This document shows positions 7,535 through 13,813 of a DNA stretch of 17,616 bases, piece after piece. The stretch spans positions 1-17,616 of the forward strand of contig WAKY01000039.1 of NCBI GenBank assembly GCA_015523135.1. Reading direction: 5' to 3'. A model generated the notes under the pieces. That model searched no databases and was not told the origin of the DNA. It saw nothing but the letters and a program-made list of their open reading frames with translations. The number at the start of each line of letters is the position of its first letter. Position 1 is the stretch's first letter. The translations under genes and the position numbers were made by a program. The DNA comes from Candidatus Aciduliprofundum sp. (GTDB lineage: Archaea; Thermoplasmatota; Thermoplasmata; Thermoplasmatales; Aciduliprofundaceae).

Positions 7535-8857
7535 ATGGCTATTAGAAGATTAGTTATAATTTTTTCATTTTTTCTTATTATTTCTCTAGCTGTTAGTGGA
7601 ATTTACCCAAATACCCACGGAAAAACTTTCGGAGATCAAAGATTTGGGTACTGGCCAATGACACAAGGAAATGCTCAGCATAATGGAAGAGTGGATGATG
7701 ATACATTACCTAATGCGGGAGAATTTATATGGAAATATAAACTTCCTCTCTCAGATTCATCCTCTCCAACTATAGACTCGCATGGCAATCTGTATATATA
7801 TGGGTTAAATAAAACTATGAAAATTCCTATGCTTTTGTGTTTGAGCCCTAATGGCACAGAGAAGTGGTATGTGTTGATACATGCTGGACTTAAACCTTAT
7901 TCGGGACCGGTAATAGGAGAGAATGGTACTATTTACATTACTGCTTTTACTCGATATCCATCAGGAGAAGACTACCTCTATGCTATTTCTCCACAAGGAA
8001 AAATTTTGTGGAGATACAATTTCAAAGGATATGGTCCAGCAAGTGTGCCTGTAATAGGTAGGAATGGTATTATATACATAAATGTGAATACAAAAGATGG
8101 CAGTACATATGCAATTTATCCAAATGGAACCTTGTGGTGGGTAAAGAATATTGGCTCTTTATGTTCAAGAGATCCTACAATTGCTCCTGATGGAACGATT
8201 TATGTGTTTAGTTTATTCAACAAGAGTTCTCTTTATGCGTTAAAACCAGATGGTTCTGTAAAGTGGGTTTATAATTATAATAAGGATATATATGGATCCA
8301 TACCTGTTGTTGGAGATGATGGTACAGTATATTTCAAATTTAGAAATTGGACAGCTATAGATTCTAAAGGAAAATTGAAATGGACGATAAATATACACGA
8401 TATAACTCTACCGGCAGTTGGAAAAAATGGGCATTTGTACATAACCCATTATGATAGTAAAAACAATAAAATATATCTGTATGCAATTGAAAGTGCTACA
8501 GGGAAAACGGCATGGAAATTCGGAGTATATGAGAAGAGTTCTCCAGTTCCTACACCGATTCCGGTAATTGGAGGAAGTGGAACGATATACATGGGGTTAA
8601 ATGGCACAATATATGCTCTAACCAGTTCAGGAAAAGTGTTATGGAAAAAGGATATAGGCAACAATTCAAGACCTTTTCTAGTTATAGGGAAAAATGAGAC
8701 TCTTTATTACGAGAGTGGTGAGTATCTATATTGCCTTGGAGGAAATTTAAATATAAATAATGGAAATGGGATATTCATGATTATAAGCATCTCTGCAATT
8801 GCAGTTGCTACGGTCGCTATATCTGTGATCTATTATTTAAAGAAATTGAGGCGGTAA
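7535..8857 (+). CDS. Exported PQQ-like beta-propeller protein with C-terminal membrane anchor (propeller 2)
   Basis: The open frame extends upstream to 7352, but the ATG at 7535 has GGTGA five bases before it and begins a clean signal peptide (MAIRRLVIIFSFFLIISLAVSG). The upstream part merely shadows the clostripain remnant. The 440-residue product has the opening GYWPMTQGNAQHNGR typical of PQQ propellers, then repeated blades (NGTEKWYV, GKILWRYN, GTLWWVKN, GSVKWVYN, GKTAWKFG, GKVLWKKD). Its C-terminal helix (near 8770-8840) ends in a basic KKLRR tail. It should sit outside the cell, anchored by its C-terminus. Numerous N-x-S/T sites suggest glycosylation. The propeller probably binds proteins or peptides; no ligand can be inferred. 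Confidence 0.88.
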   Translation: MAIRRLVIIFSFFLIISLAVSGIYPNTHGKTFGDQRFGYWPMTQGNAQHNGRVDDDTLPNAGEFIWKYKLPLSDSSSPTIDSHGNLYIYGLNKTMKIPMLLCLSPNGTEKWYVLIHAGLKPYSGPVIGENGTIYITAFTRYPSGEDYLYAISPQGKILWRYNFKGYGPASVPVIGRNGIIYINVNTKDGSTYAIYPNGTLWWVKNIGSLCSRDPTIAPDGTIYVFSLFNKSSLYALKPDGSVKWVYNYNKDIYGSIPVVGDDGTVYFKFRNWTAIDSKGKLKWTINIHDITLPAVGKNGHLYITHYDSKNNKIYLYAIESATGKTAWKFGVYEKSSPVPTPIPVIGGSGTIYMGLNGTIYALTSSGKVLWKKDIGNNSRPFLVIGKNETLYYESGEYLYCLGGNLNINNGNGIFMIISISAIAVATVAISVIYYLKKLRR

Positions 8858-8858
8858 A

Positions 8859-8936
8859 ATGAAAGTTAATGATGAAAAAGGGTATTCTATGATGATAGAA
8901 TTTAAAGAATTTTTAAATGCATTGTATGGGGGGTGA
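8859..8936 (+). pseudogene. 25-codon micro-ORF, probable vestige of a clostripain-type peptidase C-terminus
   Basis: Between propellers 2 and 3 a 25-residue frame starts one base after the propeller 2 stop and ends with FKEFLNALYGG. This resembles the last residues of the other two clostripain pieces (WYDFIYKLY and WYNFISQLY), and it occupies the same slot immediately before a propeller gene. GAGGCGG lies four bases before its ATG, and its stop overlaps the GGGGTGA Shine-Dalgarno of propeller 3. Homology over so few residues is suggestive only. It could also be a translational coupler without ancestry. Confidence 0.45.
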
Positions 8937-8944
8937 ACGATGTG

Positions 8945-10246
8945 ATGACTATGCAAAAGATTTTAACTCTCATCATATTTATAATTTTTTTAAATGTTAC
9001 TCTTTTTGTTTTTACTCCTAGTTATGGTGAGAAAACTCAAAAAGATAAAGTGAAAATACTTTGGAAATTTAACCCTTGGGAATCAAATATATGCTGTAAG
9101 CCTTGGGTGAATTATATATTGCTGGACTCATATCAAAATGTATATGTATATGAGCATAAAGATAATGTTGGATATATCTATAAATTATCTCCAAATGGTA
9201 CGCTTTTATGGAATATTACCCTAACAGCTGATAGTATCGGCTCTATGCCATTAGCTCTTGGTTCTAATAATACTTTCTATATTGCCACATGGTATCTGCC
9301 TCCTCCTCTTGGAACGCCTCTTCCCAGTTATTTATATGCGTATTCCTCAAATGGCGTACTTGAATGGAAATTAAACTTGGGTTATGATGGCCCTTTTAGT
9401 GATATATGCATTGGAAAAAATCACATTTATTTAAAAGGTTGGAGATATTTGTATAACATAAGTGAAAAGGGAAAAATCCAATGGAAAAAGCAAATGCATG
9501 GTGCACCAACGACTCCTGCGTACTTTAAGGGTGCATTGTATGTAAGCGATATTAGTTTCTCAGGGGGGCTTATAAATATGAGTTATCTCTATGCAGTAAA
9601 TCCGCAGGGAGAGATAAAAGAGATATATAGTATGAAAAAATCAGCAATATCCTCTCCAGTTATAGACAAAGATGGAATTATATATGTGTATTTTGATCAA
9701 CTGTATGCATTCCATTCTGATGGAAGTGTTAAATGGACAACGGATGTGCGTGGTTCTCTTCCTGCAATAGGGAGCAATGTATTGTATCTAACACACCATG
9801 TTATAAAGGTGCCGGGAACTTCAAACGATCTCTACGCGGTGTCAAAAGAGAATGGAAAGATTTTATGGAAACTAAAAATTGATAGAGATAACACAACTGC
9901 AGCGGTATATGCTACCCCGCCAGCAGTTGATAAAAATGAAAATATCTACTTGAGTGACTGGTATACCAAAAACAATACAGGGTATCTATATTCAATATTT
10001 CCAGAGGGAAAGATGAGATGGAAACTCCGTCTAGATGCAGGAATAGTTGCCACTCCAGTTATAGGGAGTAATAGAACTGTATATGTTGGAACTATTAATG
10101 GAACAGTGTATGCTATCAAATATACTTCTATGCTCATAACACCAACTAGTGACTACACTGACTTTCTGTTGTGGGGCGGTTTAATAGCCGCAGTTGCAAG
10201 TGCTATTATTCTTCCATATTATTTGTATAGGAGGCAAAGCTCATGA
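8945..10246 (+). CDS. Exported PQQ-like beta-propeller protein with C-terminal membrane anchor (propeller 3)
   Basis: I chose the ATG at 8945 (GGTGA eight bases upstream) over the GTG at 8933, which lies inside the Shine-Dalgarno. The 433-residue product begins with a signal peptide (MTMQKILTLIIFIIFLNVTL). Propeller blades follow (GTLLWNI, GVLEWKL, GKIQWKK, GSVKWTT, GKILWKL, GKMRWKL), and a C-terminal transmembrane helix near 10160-10225 ends YRRQSS. It lacks the W-P-M opening segment seen in propellers 2 and 4. Its last blades (GYLYSIFPEGK ... NGTVYAI) are very like those of propeller 4, consistent with tandem duplication. Its stop overlaps the next start by four bases (ATGA). The function inferred is extracellular protein binding. 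Confidence 0.87.
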   Translation: MTMQKILTLIIFIIFLNVTLFVFTPSYGEKTQKDKVKILWKFNPWESNICCKPWVNYILLDSYQNVYVYEHKDNVGYIYKLSPNGTLLWNITLTADSIGSMPLALGSNNTFYIATWYLPPPLGTPLPSYLYAYSSNGVLEWKLNLGYDGPFSDICIGKNHIYLKGWRYLYNISEKGKIQWKKQMHGAPTTPAYFKGALYVSDISFSGGLINMSYLYAVNPQGEIKEIYSMKKSAISSPVIDKDGIIYVYFDQLYAFHSDGSVKWTTDVRGSLPAIGSNVLYLTHHVIKVPGTSNDLYAVSKENGKILWKLKIDRDNTTAAVYATPPAVDKNENIYLSDWYTKNNTGYLYSIFPEGKMRWKLRLDAGIVATPVIGSNRTVYVGTINGTVYAIKYTSMLITPTSDYTDFLLWGGLIAAVASAIILPYYLYRRQSS

Positions 10247-10449
10247 GGTCAGTGGGGATTCTAAAAACTAACAAAGTAGACAATTACCACGGGATTTCTA
10301 TATTCCTGCCTGATAAAACGTGGTGGACGCTTAAATATAGTGATGATACACCTTACAGTGATTCTTTCAAGTATATCTATCAATATTTAGATTTTTCAAT
10401 AGATAGGGAATGGTATAACTTTATAAGTCAGCTATATGATGTGAGGTGA
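10243..10449 (+). CDS. 68-residue C-terminal stub of a clostripain-type peptidase
   Basis: From residue about 14 the stub reads DNYHGISIFLPDKTWW ... WYNFISQLY, matching the last quarter of the larger clostripain remnant (DYHGISIFLPDQTWW ... WYDFIYKLY). The first 13 residues have no counterpart. Neither catalytic residue is present. Yet the frame is intact, overlaps the stop of propeller 3 by ATGA, and has GGAGG nine bases before its ATG, so it is probably translated. Its own 3' end carries the Shine-Dalgarno of propeller 4. It is either a decaying fragment kept by accident or a short peptide kept to couple translation along the operon. Confidence 0.65.
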   Translation: MRSVGILKTNKVDNYHGISIFLPDKTWWTLKYSDDTPYSDSFKYIYQYLDFSIDREWYNFISQLYDVR

Positions 10450-10455
10450 TATTCA

Positions 10456-11748
10456 ATGAAAATCAGCGGTATATCCACCATAATAATCCCTTTTATCATT
10501 TTCATACTCATTCTGACTCTGAATATAGTTAATTCTGCATCTATGGATGAAAGAAATATGGCACAATGGCCCATGTACCACTATAATTCCACCTACAGTG
10601 GAAGAAGTCCATTTATAACACTTCCCAATGCAGGAAAAATATTGTGGAAAACTCAAATAACATCTAAAGCACAGATAAGCGGGGAGTCTATTTTAATTGA
10701 TTCAAAAGGGAATCTATATTTTTATGCAAGTGATATGTATCTCTATAGTATGACACCTAATGGAACATTGAAATGGAAAGTTTCAATACCCACAGCTTCC
10801 TTTATCTCTGGCTTCGTGATAGGTGCTAATGATACTATTTATATTAGAAATAATTTGAGAGGTCCTCCTTGTGATGGCTCCCCATCCTATACCTATCTTT
10901 ATATAGTCAAATCTAATGGAACTGTTGTTTCCAAATTAAAAATGAACTTCACAACCTCTCCTGTAGTGGGTTCAAAAGGAGAGGTTTATATAGGTGCCAG
11001 AGATGGAATCTACAAGGTTCATCCAAAAGGGAGCATAGAAAAATACACGGATATTGTGAAGTTTCCTGTTGAGAGTATATCAATTGGACCAGAGGGTACT
11101 ATGTATCTCTGGAATGACATGGGGATTTATGCACTTTCAAAGGACTTAAAAATTTTGTGGAATATACCAAAGAGTAATTTTTCTGTAGATAGAATTGTTG
11201 TAGATTCAGATAAAAGTATATATGTGCGTTTCACAATAGATGGATTAACAGCATACAACAATGATGGCTCAATAAGATGGCATATTTCACATGGTGGTGG
11301 AATACCTGCTATTGGAAATCATCATAGATTATACTTTATATCCGGAGAAACATTGTATTGTGTATCCTCTCAGAGTGGAAAGGAAATATGGCATATCAGC
11401 AATCTAAGTGGTAATTATCTTCTTTCTCCAATAATAGGAGGTGATGGCACAATTTATGTTGGAAGCTGGTTGCAAAAGAACAATACGGGTTATCTATATG
11501 CAATTACCCCAGAAGGAAAGTTAAGATGGAAAATAAAGACGGATGGAGGCATAACCACATCGCCAGCCATAAGCAAGAACGGCACAATCTATGTGGGCAC
11601 CACAAAAGGTGTGCTGTATGCGATAGGTGGTTATGCAAATGAAACCAAAGAAAACGCAGCAAATCCGTGGATATACTACAGCATAGGAATAGCGGTAGCG
11701 GTATTGATCGTGTCTGTGGTAGTGATTTACAGGTTGAGGAGGAAATGA
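10456..11748 (+). CDS. Exported PQQ-like beta-propeller protein with C-terminal membrane anchor (propeller 4)
   Basis: The ATG at 10456 follows GAGGTGA at 10443-10449. The 430-residue product has a signal peptide (MKISGISTIIIPFIIFILIL), the opening AQWPMYHYNSTYSGRS, and PQQ-like blades (GKILWKT, GTLKWKV, GSIRWHI, GKEIWHI, GKLRWKI). Its C-terminal helix (WIYYSIGIAVAVLIVSVVVI) is followed by a basic YRLRRK tail. It is predicted to be extracellular and anchored at its C-terminus. It is the last gene of the protease-propeller block. It is followed at once by an inverted repeat and a T-run, and then by a convergent gene. Confidence 0.88.
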   Translation: MKISGISTIIIPFIIFILILTLNIVNSASMDERNMAQWPMYHYNSTYSGRSPFITLPNAGKILWKTQITSKAQISGESILIDSKGNLYFYASDMYLYSMTPNGTLKWKVSIPTASFISGFVIGANDTIYIRNNLRGPPCDGSPSYTYLYIVKSNGTVVSKLKMNFTTSPVVGSKGEVYIGARDGIYKVHPKGSIEKYTDIVKFPVESISIGPEGTMYLWNDMGIYALSKDLKILWNIPKSNFSVDRIVVDSDKSIYVRFTIDGLTAYNNDGSIRWHISHGGGIPAIGNHHRLYFISGETLYCVSSQSGKEIWHISNLSGNYLLSPIIGGDGTIYVGSWLQKNNTGYLYAITPEGKLRWKIKTDGGITTSPAISKNGTIYVGTTKGVLYAIGGYANETKENAANPWIYYSIGIAVAVLIVSVVVIYRLRRK

Positions 11749-11771
11749 TAATAAATTTTATTATCTTTTTT
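11747..11771 (+). terminator. AT-only inverted repeat followed by T6
   Basis: GATAATAAA and TTTATTATC form a perfect nine-base inverted repeat around one T (11747-11765), followed directly by six Ts. It begins within the stop codon of propeller 4 and sits between two convergent genes. The stem is all A-T except its end pair, so it is weak; the T-run itself may be the archaeal termination signal. Confidence 0.45.
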
Positions 11772-11810
11772 AAATCAATATCACACAATCACAAATGTCT
11801 TTTTCCTCAT

Positions 11811-12128
11811 TCATATTGGTATTCCCTCCTTCTTCACATGGTAGAAAAACTCTGAGGGATACTCATTATATTCTCTCTCCTTCACTGGAATTGTAGTTAC
11901 CACAAAACCATCATCCATGAATTTACCGAGAAGCGGTGCTAAATAATCTAAAACATCCCACTCATTCAGAGAATCATCCACGACTACGAGAACATCCACA
12001 TCACTATCTTCCGTGGCTTCGCCACGGGCATAGGAGCCATAGAGTATGACCTTCTTTATCTTATCCCCATATTTCTCTTCTAAATACCGCTTGATTTCCT
12101 TCAATATTTTCTCTACCTTCTCATCCAT
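11811..12128 (-). CDS. MNT-type nucleotidyltransferase domain protein (minimal nucleotidyltransferase)
   Basis: The 105-residue protein contains LYGSYARGEATEDSDVDVLVV. This is the GSxxxG...SDxD signature of polymerase-beta-like minimal nucleotidyltransferases, with Asp43 and Asp45 as metal ligands. In archaea such proteins are usually the antitoxin of HEPN-MNT pairs; in the best-studied case the MNT protein AMPylates the HEPN ribonuclease. Here no HEPN gene lies next to it on either side, so it is an orphan or acts on a partner elsewhere. The start codon is about 28 bases from a TATA-like box, so the mRNA may be leaderless. It converges on the propeller operon. Confidence 0.85.
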   Translation of the reverse strand: MDEKVEKILKEIKRYLEEKYGDKIKKVILYGSYARGEATEDSDVDVLVVVDDSLNEWDVLDYLAPLLGKFMDDGFVVTTIPVKEREYNEYPSEFFYHVKKEGIPI

Positions 12129-12150
12129 GCTACGATAAAATCTACACCAT

Positions 12151-12160
12151 TCTATTTAAC
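12151..12160 (-). promoter_or_regulatory. TATA box of the MNT gene
   Basis: Minus strand GTTAAATAGA is centred about 28 bases upstream of the MNT start codon, and there is no Shine-Dalgarno. That spacing puts the transcript start at or near the ATG, suggesting a leaderless mRNA. Assigned by eye. Confidence 0.45.
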
Positions 12161-12270
12161 CCTATCGGCAATGGATTTTGATTTGGGACAAGTTAGGCAG
12201 CAAAACTTTGGCGAAAAAAATAAATAAAATTTGAGTTCTATATTTCTATAAGCCAATAAAGGTGTAGAAT

Positions 12271-12447
12271 ATGACAGATCACAGGAAGAACATTGAGGGT
12301 AAACCAAATAGAATTAGATATTGCAACGAAGAAAAAGGAGGGATCGAATTAACTAAGAGAGAGGAAAGAATAGTAAATATAATAATAGGTATAATAGGAT
12401 ACGGACTTGCAGCATTTATGTTCCTTAAAGCCTTTGGTGTAATATGA
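12271..12447 (+). CDS. Small single-helix membrane protein, 58 residues
   Basis: The ATG at 12271 is preceded by AAAGGTG with a six-base gap, a convincing Shine-Dalgarno. The product has a highly charged N-terminal part (about residues 1-33, ending LTKREERIVN). It then has one hydrophobic helix (IIIGIIGYGLAAFMF) and a short tail, LKAFGVI. It is probably a small inner-membrane protein with its N-terminus in the cytoplasm. The hydrophobic part is similar in layout to the two proteins that follow. Its stop overlaps the next ATG (ATGA). I do not recognise a family. A function as a membrane toxin, phage- or plasmid-related peptide or complex subunit is possible but not shown. Confidence 0.6.
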   Translation: MTDHRKNIEGKPNRIRYCNEEKGGIELTKREERIVNIIIGIIGYGLAAFMFLKAFGVI

Positions 12448-12494
12448 GGGCAGTTATCTACGATATGGCATCGAGTAAAAAGAAGGGATATTAA
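12444..12494 (+). pseudogene. Degenerate 5' end of a serine recombinase gene (copy 1)
   Basis: The frame reads MRAVIYDMASS and then stops after 16 codons. It aligns with MRAIIYARVST of the second copy 170 bases downstream, but has lost the ARVS catalytic motif. It lies between two small membrane-protein ORFs and overlaps the first by ATGA. Taken alone it would not be recognisable; the paralogy with copy 2 supports it. Confidence 0.5.
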
Positions 12495-12617
12495 ATGAAT
12501 TACACAACAAATAAAAGAAAGAAACGCACAATCCCTACGATGAGCAAAATTTATTACGGGATAGCTGCTGTGTTGTTAATCTACATGCTATTGAGATTTA
12601 TGGGTTTAGTAACATGA
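12495..12617 (+). CDS. Small single-helix membrane protein, 40 residues
   Basis: The product is MNYTTNKRKKRTIPTMSK followed by a hydrophobic helix (IYYGIAAVLLIYMLL) and RFMGLVT. The strongly basic N-terminus predicts that it stays in the cytoplasm. It is a clear paralogue of the 39-residue protein at 12678: both start MNYTTNKRK and share IPxMSKIYxGIA. The upstream AAGAAGGGA (12483-12488 region) is at best a weak Shine-Dalgarno; translation may be coupled to the short frame that ends one base before. Conservation of the frame between the two tandem copies, despite many base changes, supports real coding. Confidence 0.6.
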   Translation: MNYTTNKRKKRTIPTMSKIYYGIAAVLLIYMLLRFMGLVT

Positions 12618-12697
12618 GAGCAATCATCTACGCTAGGGTCTCGACGGAGGAGAAGAAGGAAAAAGAAGGGATATTAAATGAATTACACAACAAATAA
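12614..12697 (+). pseudogene. N-terminal fragment of a serine recombinase (resolvase/IS607-type), copy 2
   Basis: The 27-codon frame begins MRAIIYARVSTEEKKEKEG. YARVST is the N-terminal beta-strand and catalytic-serine motif (Ser10) of serine recombinases, including resolvases, large serine integrases and IS607-type transposases. The frame ends after HNK, and no further recombinase domain follows. It overlaps the preceding ORF by ATGA and the following one by 20 bases in another frame. It is a relic fused by rearrangement to the small membrane-protein gene. Confidence 0.65.
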
Positions 12698-12797
12698 AAG
12701 GAAGAGACGGAAGATACCTATAATGAGTAAGATTTACTTTGGGATAGCTGGACTTATAGCACTGTGGATGATTTTGGATTACTTTGGGATCATATAA
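12678..12797 (+). CDS. Small single-helix membrane protein, 39 residues
   Basis: The product is a basic N-terminus (MNYTTNKRKRRKIPIMSK), a hydrophobic helix (IYFGIAGLIALWMIL) and DYFGII. It is a tandem paralogue of the 40-residue protein upstream. Base changes between them are frequent, but the basic-helix-short tail plan is kept, which argues for selection on the protein. It starts inside the serine recombinase fragment, in another frame. Function unknown. Confidence 0.6.
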   Translation: MNYTTNKRKRRKIPIMSKIYFGIAGLIALWMILDYFGII

Positions 12798-12816
12798 AGT
12801 CTCTGGGAGGATGTAT

Positions 12817-12924
12817 ATGGTAAACTCCGAAAATGAGAAGGAGAAAAGACAAACTAATTGGGCGGGGTTCATATTTGGAATCGCAAATTTTGTAATCGCT
12901 GCATTACTTTACTTTCTCTTGTAA
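12817..12924 (+). CDS. Small single-helix membrane protein, 35 residues
   Basis: A strong Shine-Dalgarno (GGGAGG, 12805-12810) lies six bases before the ATG at 12817, clearly better placed than the ATG at 12811. The product has a charged first third (MVNSENEKEKRQ) and one hydrophobic helix (FIFGIANFVIAALLYFLL) that runs to the C-terminus. It is not clearly homologous to the three upstream ORFs, but shares size and topology. It is likely the last gene of a small-protein operon starting at 12271. Confidence 0.6.
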   Translation: MVNSENEKEKRQTNWAGFIFGIANFVIAALLYFLL

Positions 12925-12990
12925 GCTCACATAGTTTCAGAAGAGCTTAGTAGTATGGAAATGCGAAATGGGAGAAAAGTGGGAGAGTTT

Positions 12991-13392
12991 TCAAAGGTTA
13001 CTTGGATTTTTAACCGCAAAACCATCGTTCTCATAAGATAAAAGCTCTTTATCAAAGGTTACCAGTACAAGATCTTTATTTTTAGCCATTACTAGCATAA
13101 CAGCATCTATTGGTGTTAAATATCTTTTCAATGATATTTCTAGAGCATCAATTATATCATACTCTGTAGGCACCAATATTGATATGCTCTTTCTTATCAC
13201 TTCCAAACATTCATCTATCTTCTTTTTGGGCCATTTATATTTTCTAGACAGCACTGAGCCTATCTCCATAAGGTTTAGTGGTGTTGTAGCAATATCATTT
13301 ATGTACTTATCCAGAAAATCCCTAGCCTCTTCACCCCTATCAGTATGAAGTAGAGAATGGAGAAAAACATCACTATCAACTAGAAAACGCAT
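12991..13392 (-). CDS. vapC: VapC-type PIN-domain ribonuclease toxin
   Basis: The 133-residue protein has the PIN-domain acidic residues in the expected order: LVDSDVFL (Asp6/Asp8), NLMEIGSVL (Glu43), TPIDAVML (Asp96) and LVTFDKEL (Asp114). PIN toxins are magnesium-dependent ribonucleases that often cut tRNA or rRNA. The start overlaps the 3' end of the short VapB-like frame by 17 bases, the usual antitoxin-first order, so the pair should be co-translated and autoregulated. Length is normal and nothing is missing. Confidence 0.9.
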   Translation of the reverse strand: MRFLVDSDVFLHSLLHTDRGEEARDFLDKYINDIATTPLNLMEIGSVLSRKYKWPKKKIDECLEVIRKSISILVPTEYDIIDALEISLKRYLTPIDAVMLVMAKNKDLVLVTFDKELLSYENDGFAVKNPSNL

Positions 13393-13546
13393 GTCTATCC
13401 TCTCTTAATTTTCTTATATCCTCTGTTGGCTTTGCACCCTCCTCTTTTTTACCCAAATTATAAAGGTATGTGCCTAGCTCTATTACCTCTTTATCCCTTC
13501 CCTCCAACTCGAATAGCTCTTTTAATTTCTCTATGGTCACAGGCAT
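13376..13546 (-). CDS. vapB: VapB-type antitoxin, 56 residues
   Basis: The frame begins MPVTIEKLKELFELEG and its C-terminal part is KPTEDIRKLREDRH, the short acidic/basic tail common in archaeal VapB proteins that occludes the PIN active site. It precedes vapC, overlaps it by 17 bases and has its own TATA-like box. There is no Shine-Dalgarno before the ATG (GTATAAATATG), and the box is about 24 bases upstream, so the mRNA is probably leaderless. The DNA-binding fold of the N-terminus is not identifiable by eye. Confidence 0.75.
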   Translation of the reverse strand: MPVTIEKLKELFELEGRDKEVIELGTYLYNLGKKEEGAKPTEDIRKLREDRHAFSS

Positions 13547-13566
13547 ATTTATACATTTATTTCTCT

Positions 13567-13574
13567 TATTTTAA
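13567..13574 (-). promoter_or_regulatory. TATA box of vapBC
   Basis: Minus strand CTTAAAATAAG has its core at 13567-13574, about 24 bases before the vapB ATG. This gives a predicted transcript start at the ATG itself. Assigned by eye. Confidence 0.45.
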
Positions 13575-13647
13575 GGTTTTCTCTTGTGAAACGGTAGAAA
13601 ATTTCTAAAGAACACACAGAGGGTGAGATACAAGTATTAAAGCAATC

Positions 13648-13813
13648 TTACACCATCACAACAACCCTCAACTCATTATCCTCTAACTCCCTATATGTGG
13701 GATAATGCCTTTTAACTACACCTGCTATCATCAGCTTCTCCCTCTTTGTTAATCTCTCCCCCTTAACTGCCTCTGCAATCTTGTAAATGTCCTCTAACTT
13801 TACAGCATCTCCA
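13648..13813 (-). pseudogene. Truncated duplicate of the 79-residue gene (3' end only)
   Basis: The minus-strand frame upstream of 13648 reads KLEDIYKIAEAVKGERLTKR, then EKLMIAGVV and PTYRELEDNELRVVVMV. It is the C-terminal two thirds of the protein encoded at 15426-15665, without stops. It has no start codon of its own: going upstream it runs into the end of abiEii in another frame and then a stop. It is part of the 153-bp direct repeat that brackets the AbiE pair. Confidence 0.8.
13652..13804. repeat. Direct repeat, distal copy flanking the AbiE pair
   Basis: It aligns without gaps to 15430-15582 (offset exactly 1778) at about 80% by hand count. The first 28 bases (13652-13679 and 15430-15457) are identical; the remainder is about 75%. 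It corresponds to the 3' end of the 79-residue gene. Confidence 0.85.

Larger units (their letters stand above)
5492..11748 (+). repeat. Tandem array of peptidase-propeller modules
   Basis: Four propeller paralogues, each preceded by a cysteine-peptidase gene or peptidase fragment, form a tandem array (the full protease of module 1 begins upstream at 3655). At DNA level, 7355-7398 and 10283-10326 align without gaps at about 37 of 44 bases (hand count). The last blades of propellers 3 and 4 also align closely. The array is diverged enough to be old. Confidence 0.65.
12444..12797 (+). repeat. Imperfect tandem duplication (recombinase 5' end plus small membrane ORF)
   Basis: Unit 1 (12444-12613) and unit 2 (12614-12797) both run: ATGAGxGCAxTxATCTACG, then GAAGGGATATTAAATGAATTACACAACAAATAAAAG, then a matching small ORF (the middle motif is here split: GAAGGGATATTAAATGAATT and ACACAACAAATAAAAG). 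The central block is identical over more than 30 bases, while the flanks have drifted; unit 2 has 13 extra bases in the recombinase part. Confidence 0.75.

Noticed and set aside
11749..12270. HEPN toxin partner for the MNT gene
   Set aside because: No frame on either strand next to the MNT gene shows a HEPN-like Rx4-6H motif or a suitable length.
12633..12872. Minus-strand frame of 79 codons opposite the small membrane ORFs
   Set aside because: Its composition (Ser/Pro/Leu/Tyr-rich) and lack of an SD are typical of a shadow. The plus-strand ORFs have ribosome sites and paralogy.
13426..13608. Plus-strand frame of 60 codons over the vapB region
   Set aside because: vapB on the minus strand explains the region and has the expected overlap with vapC.
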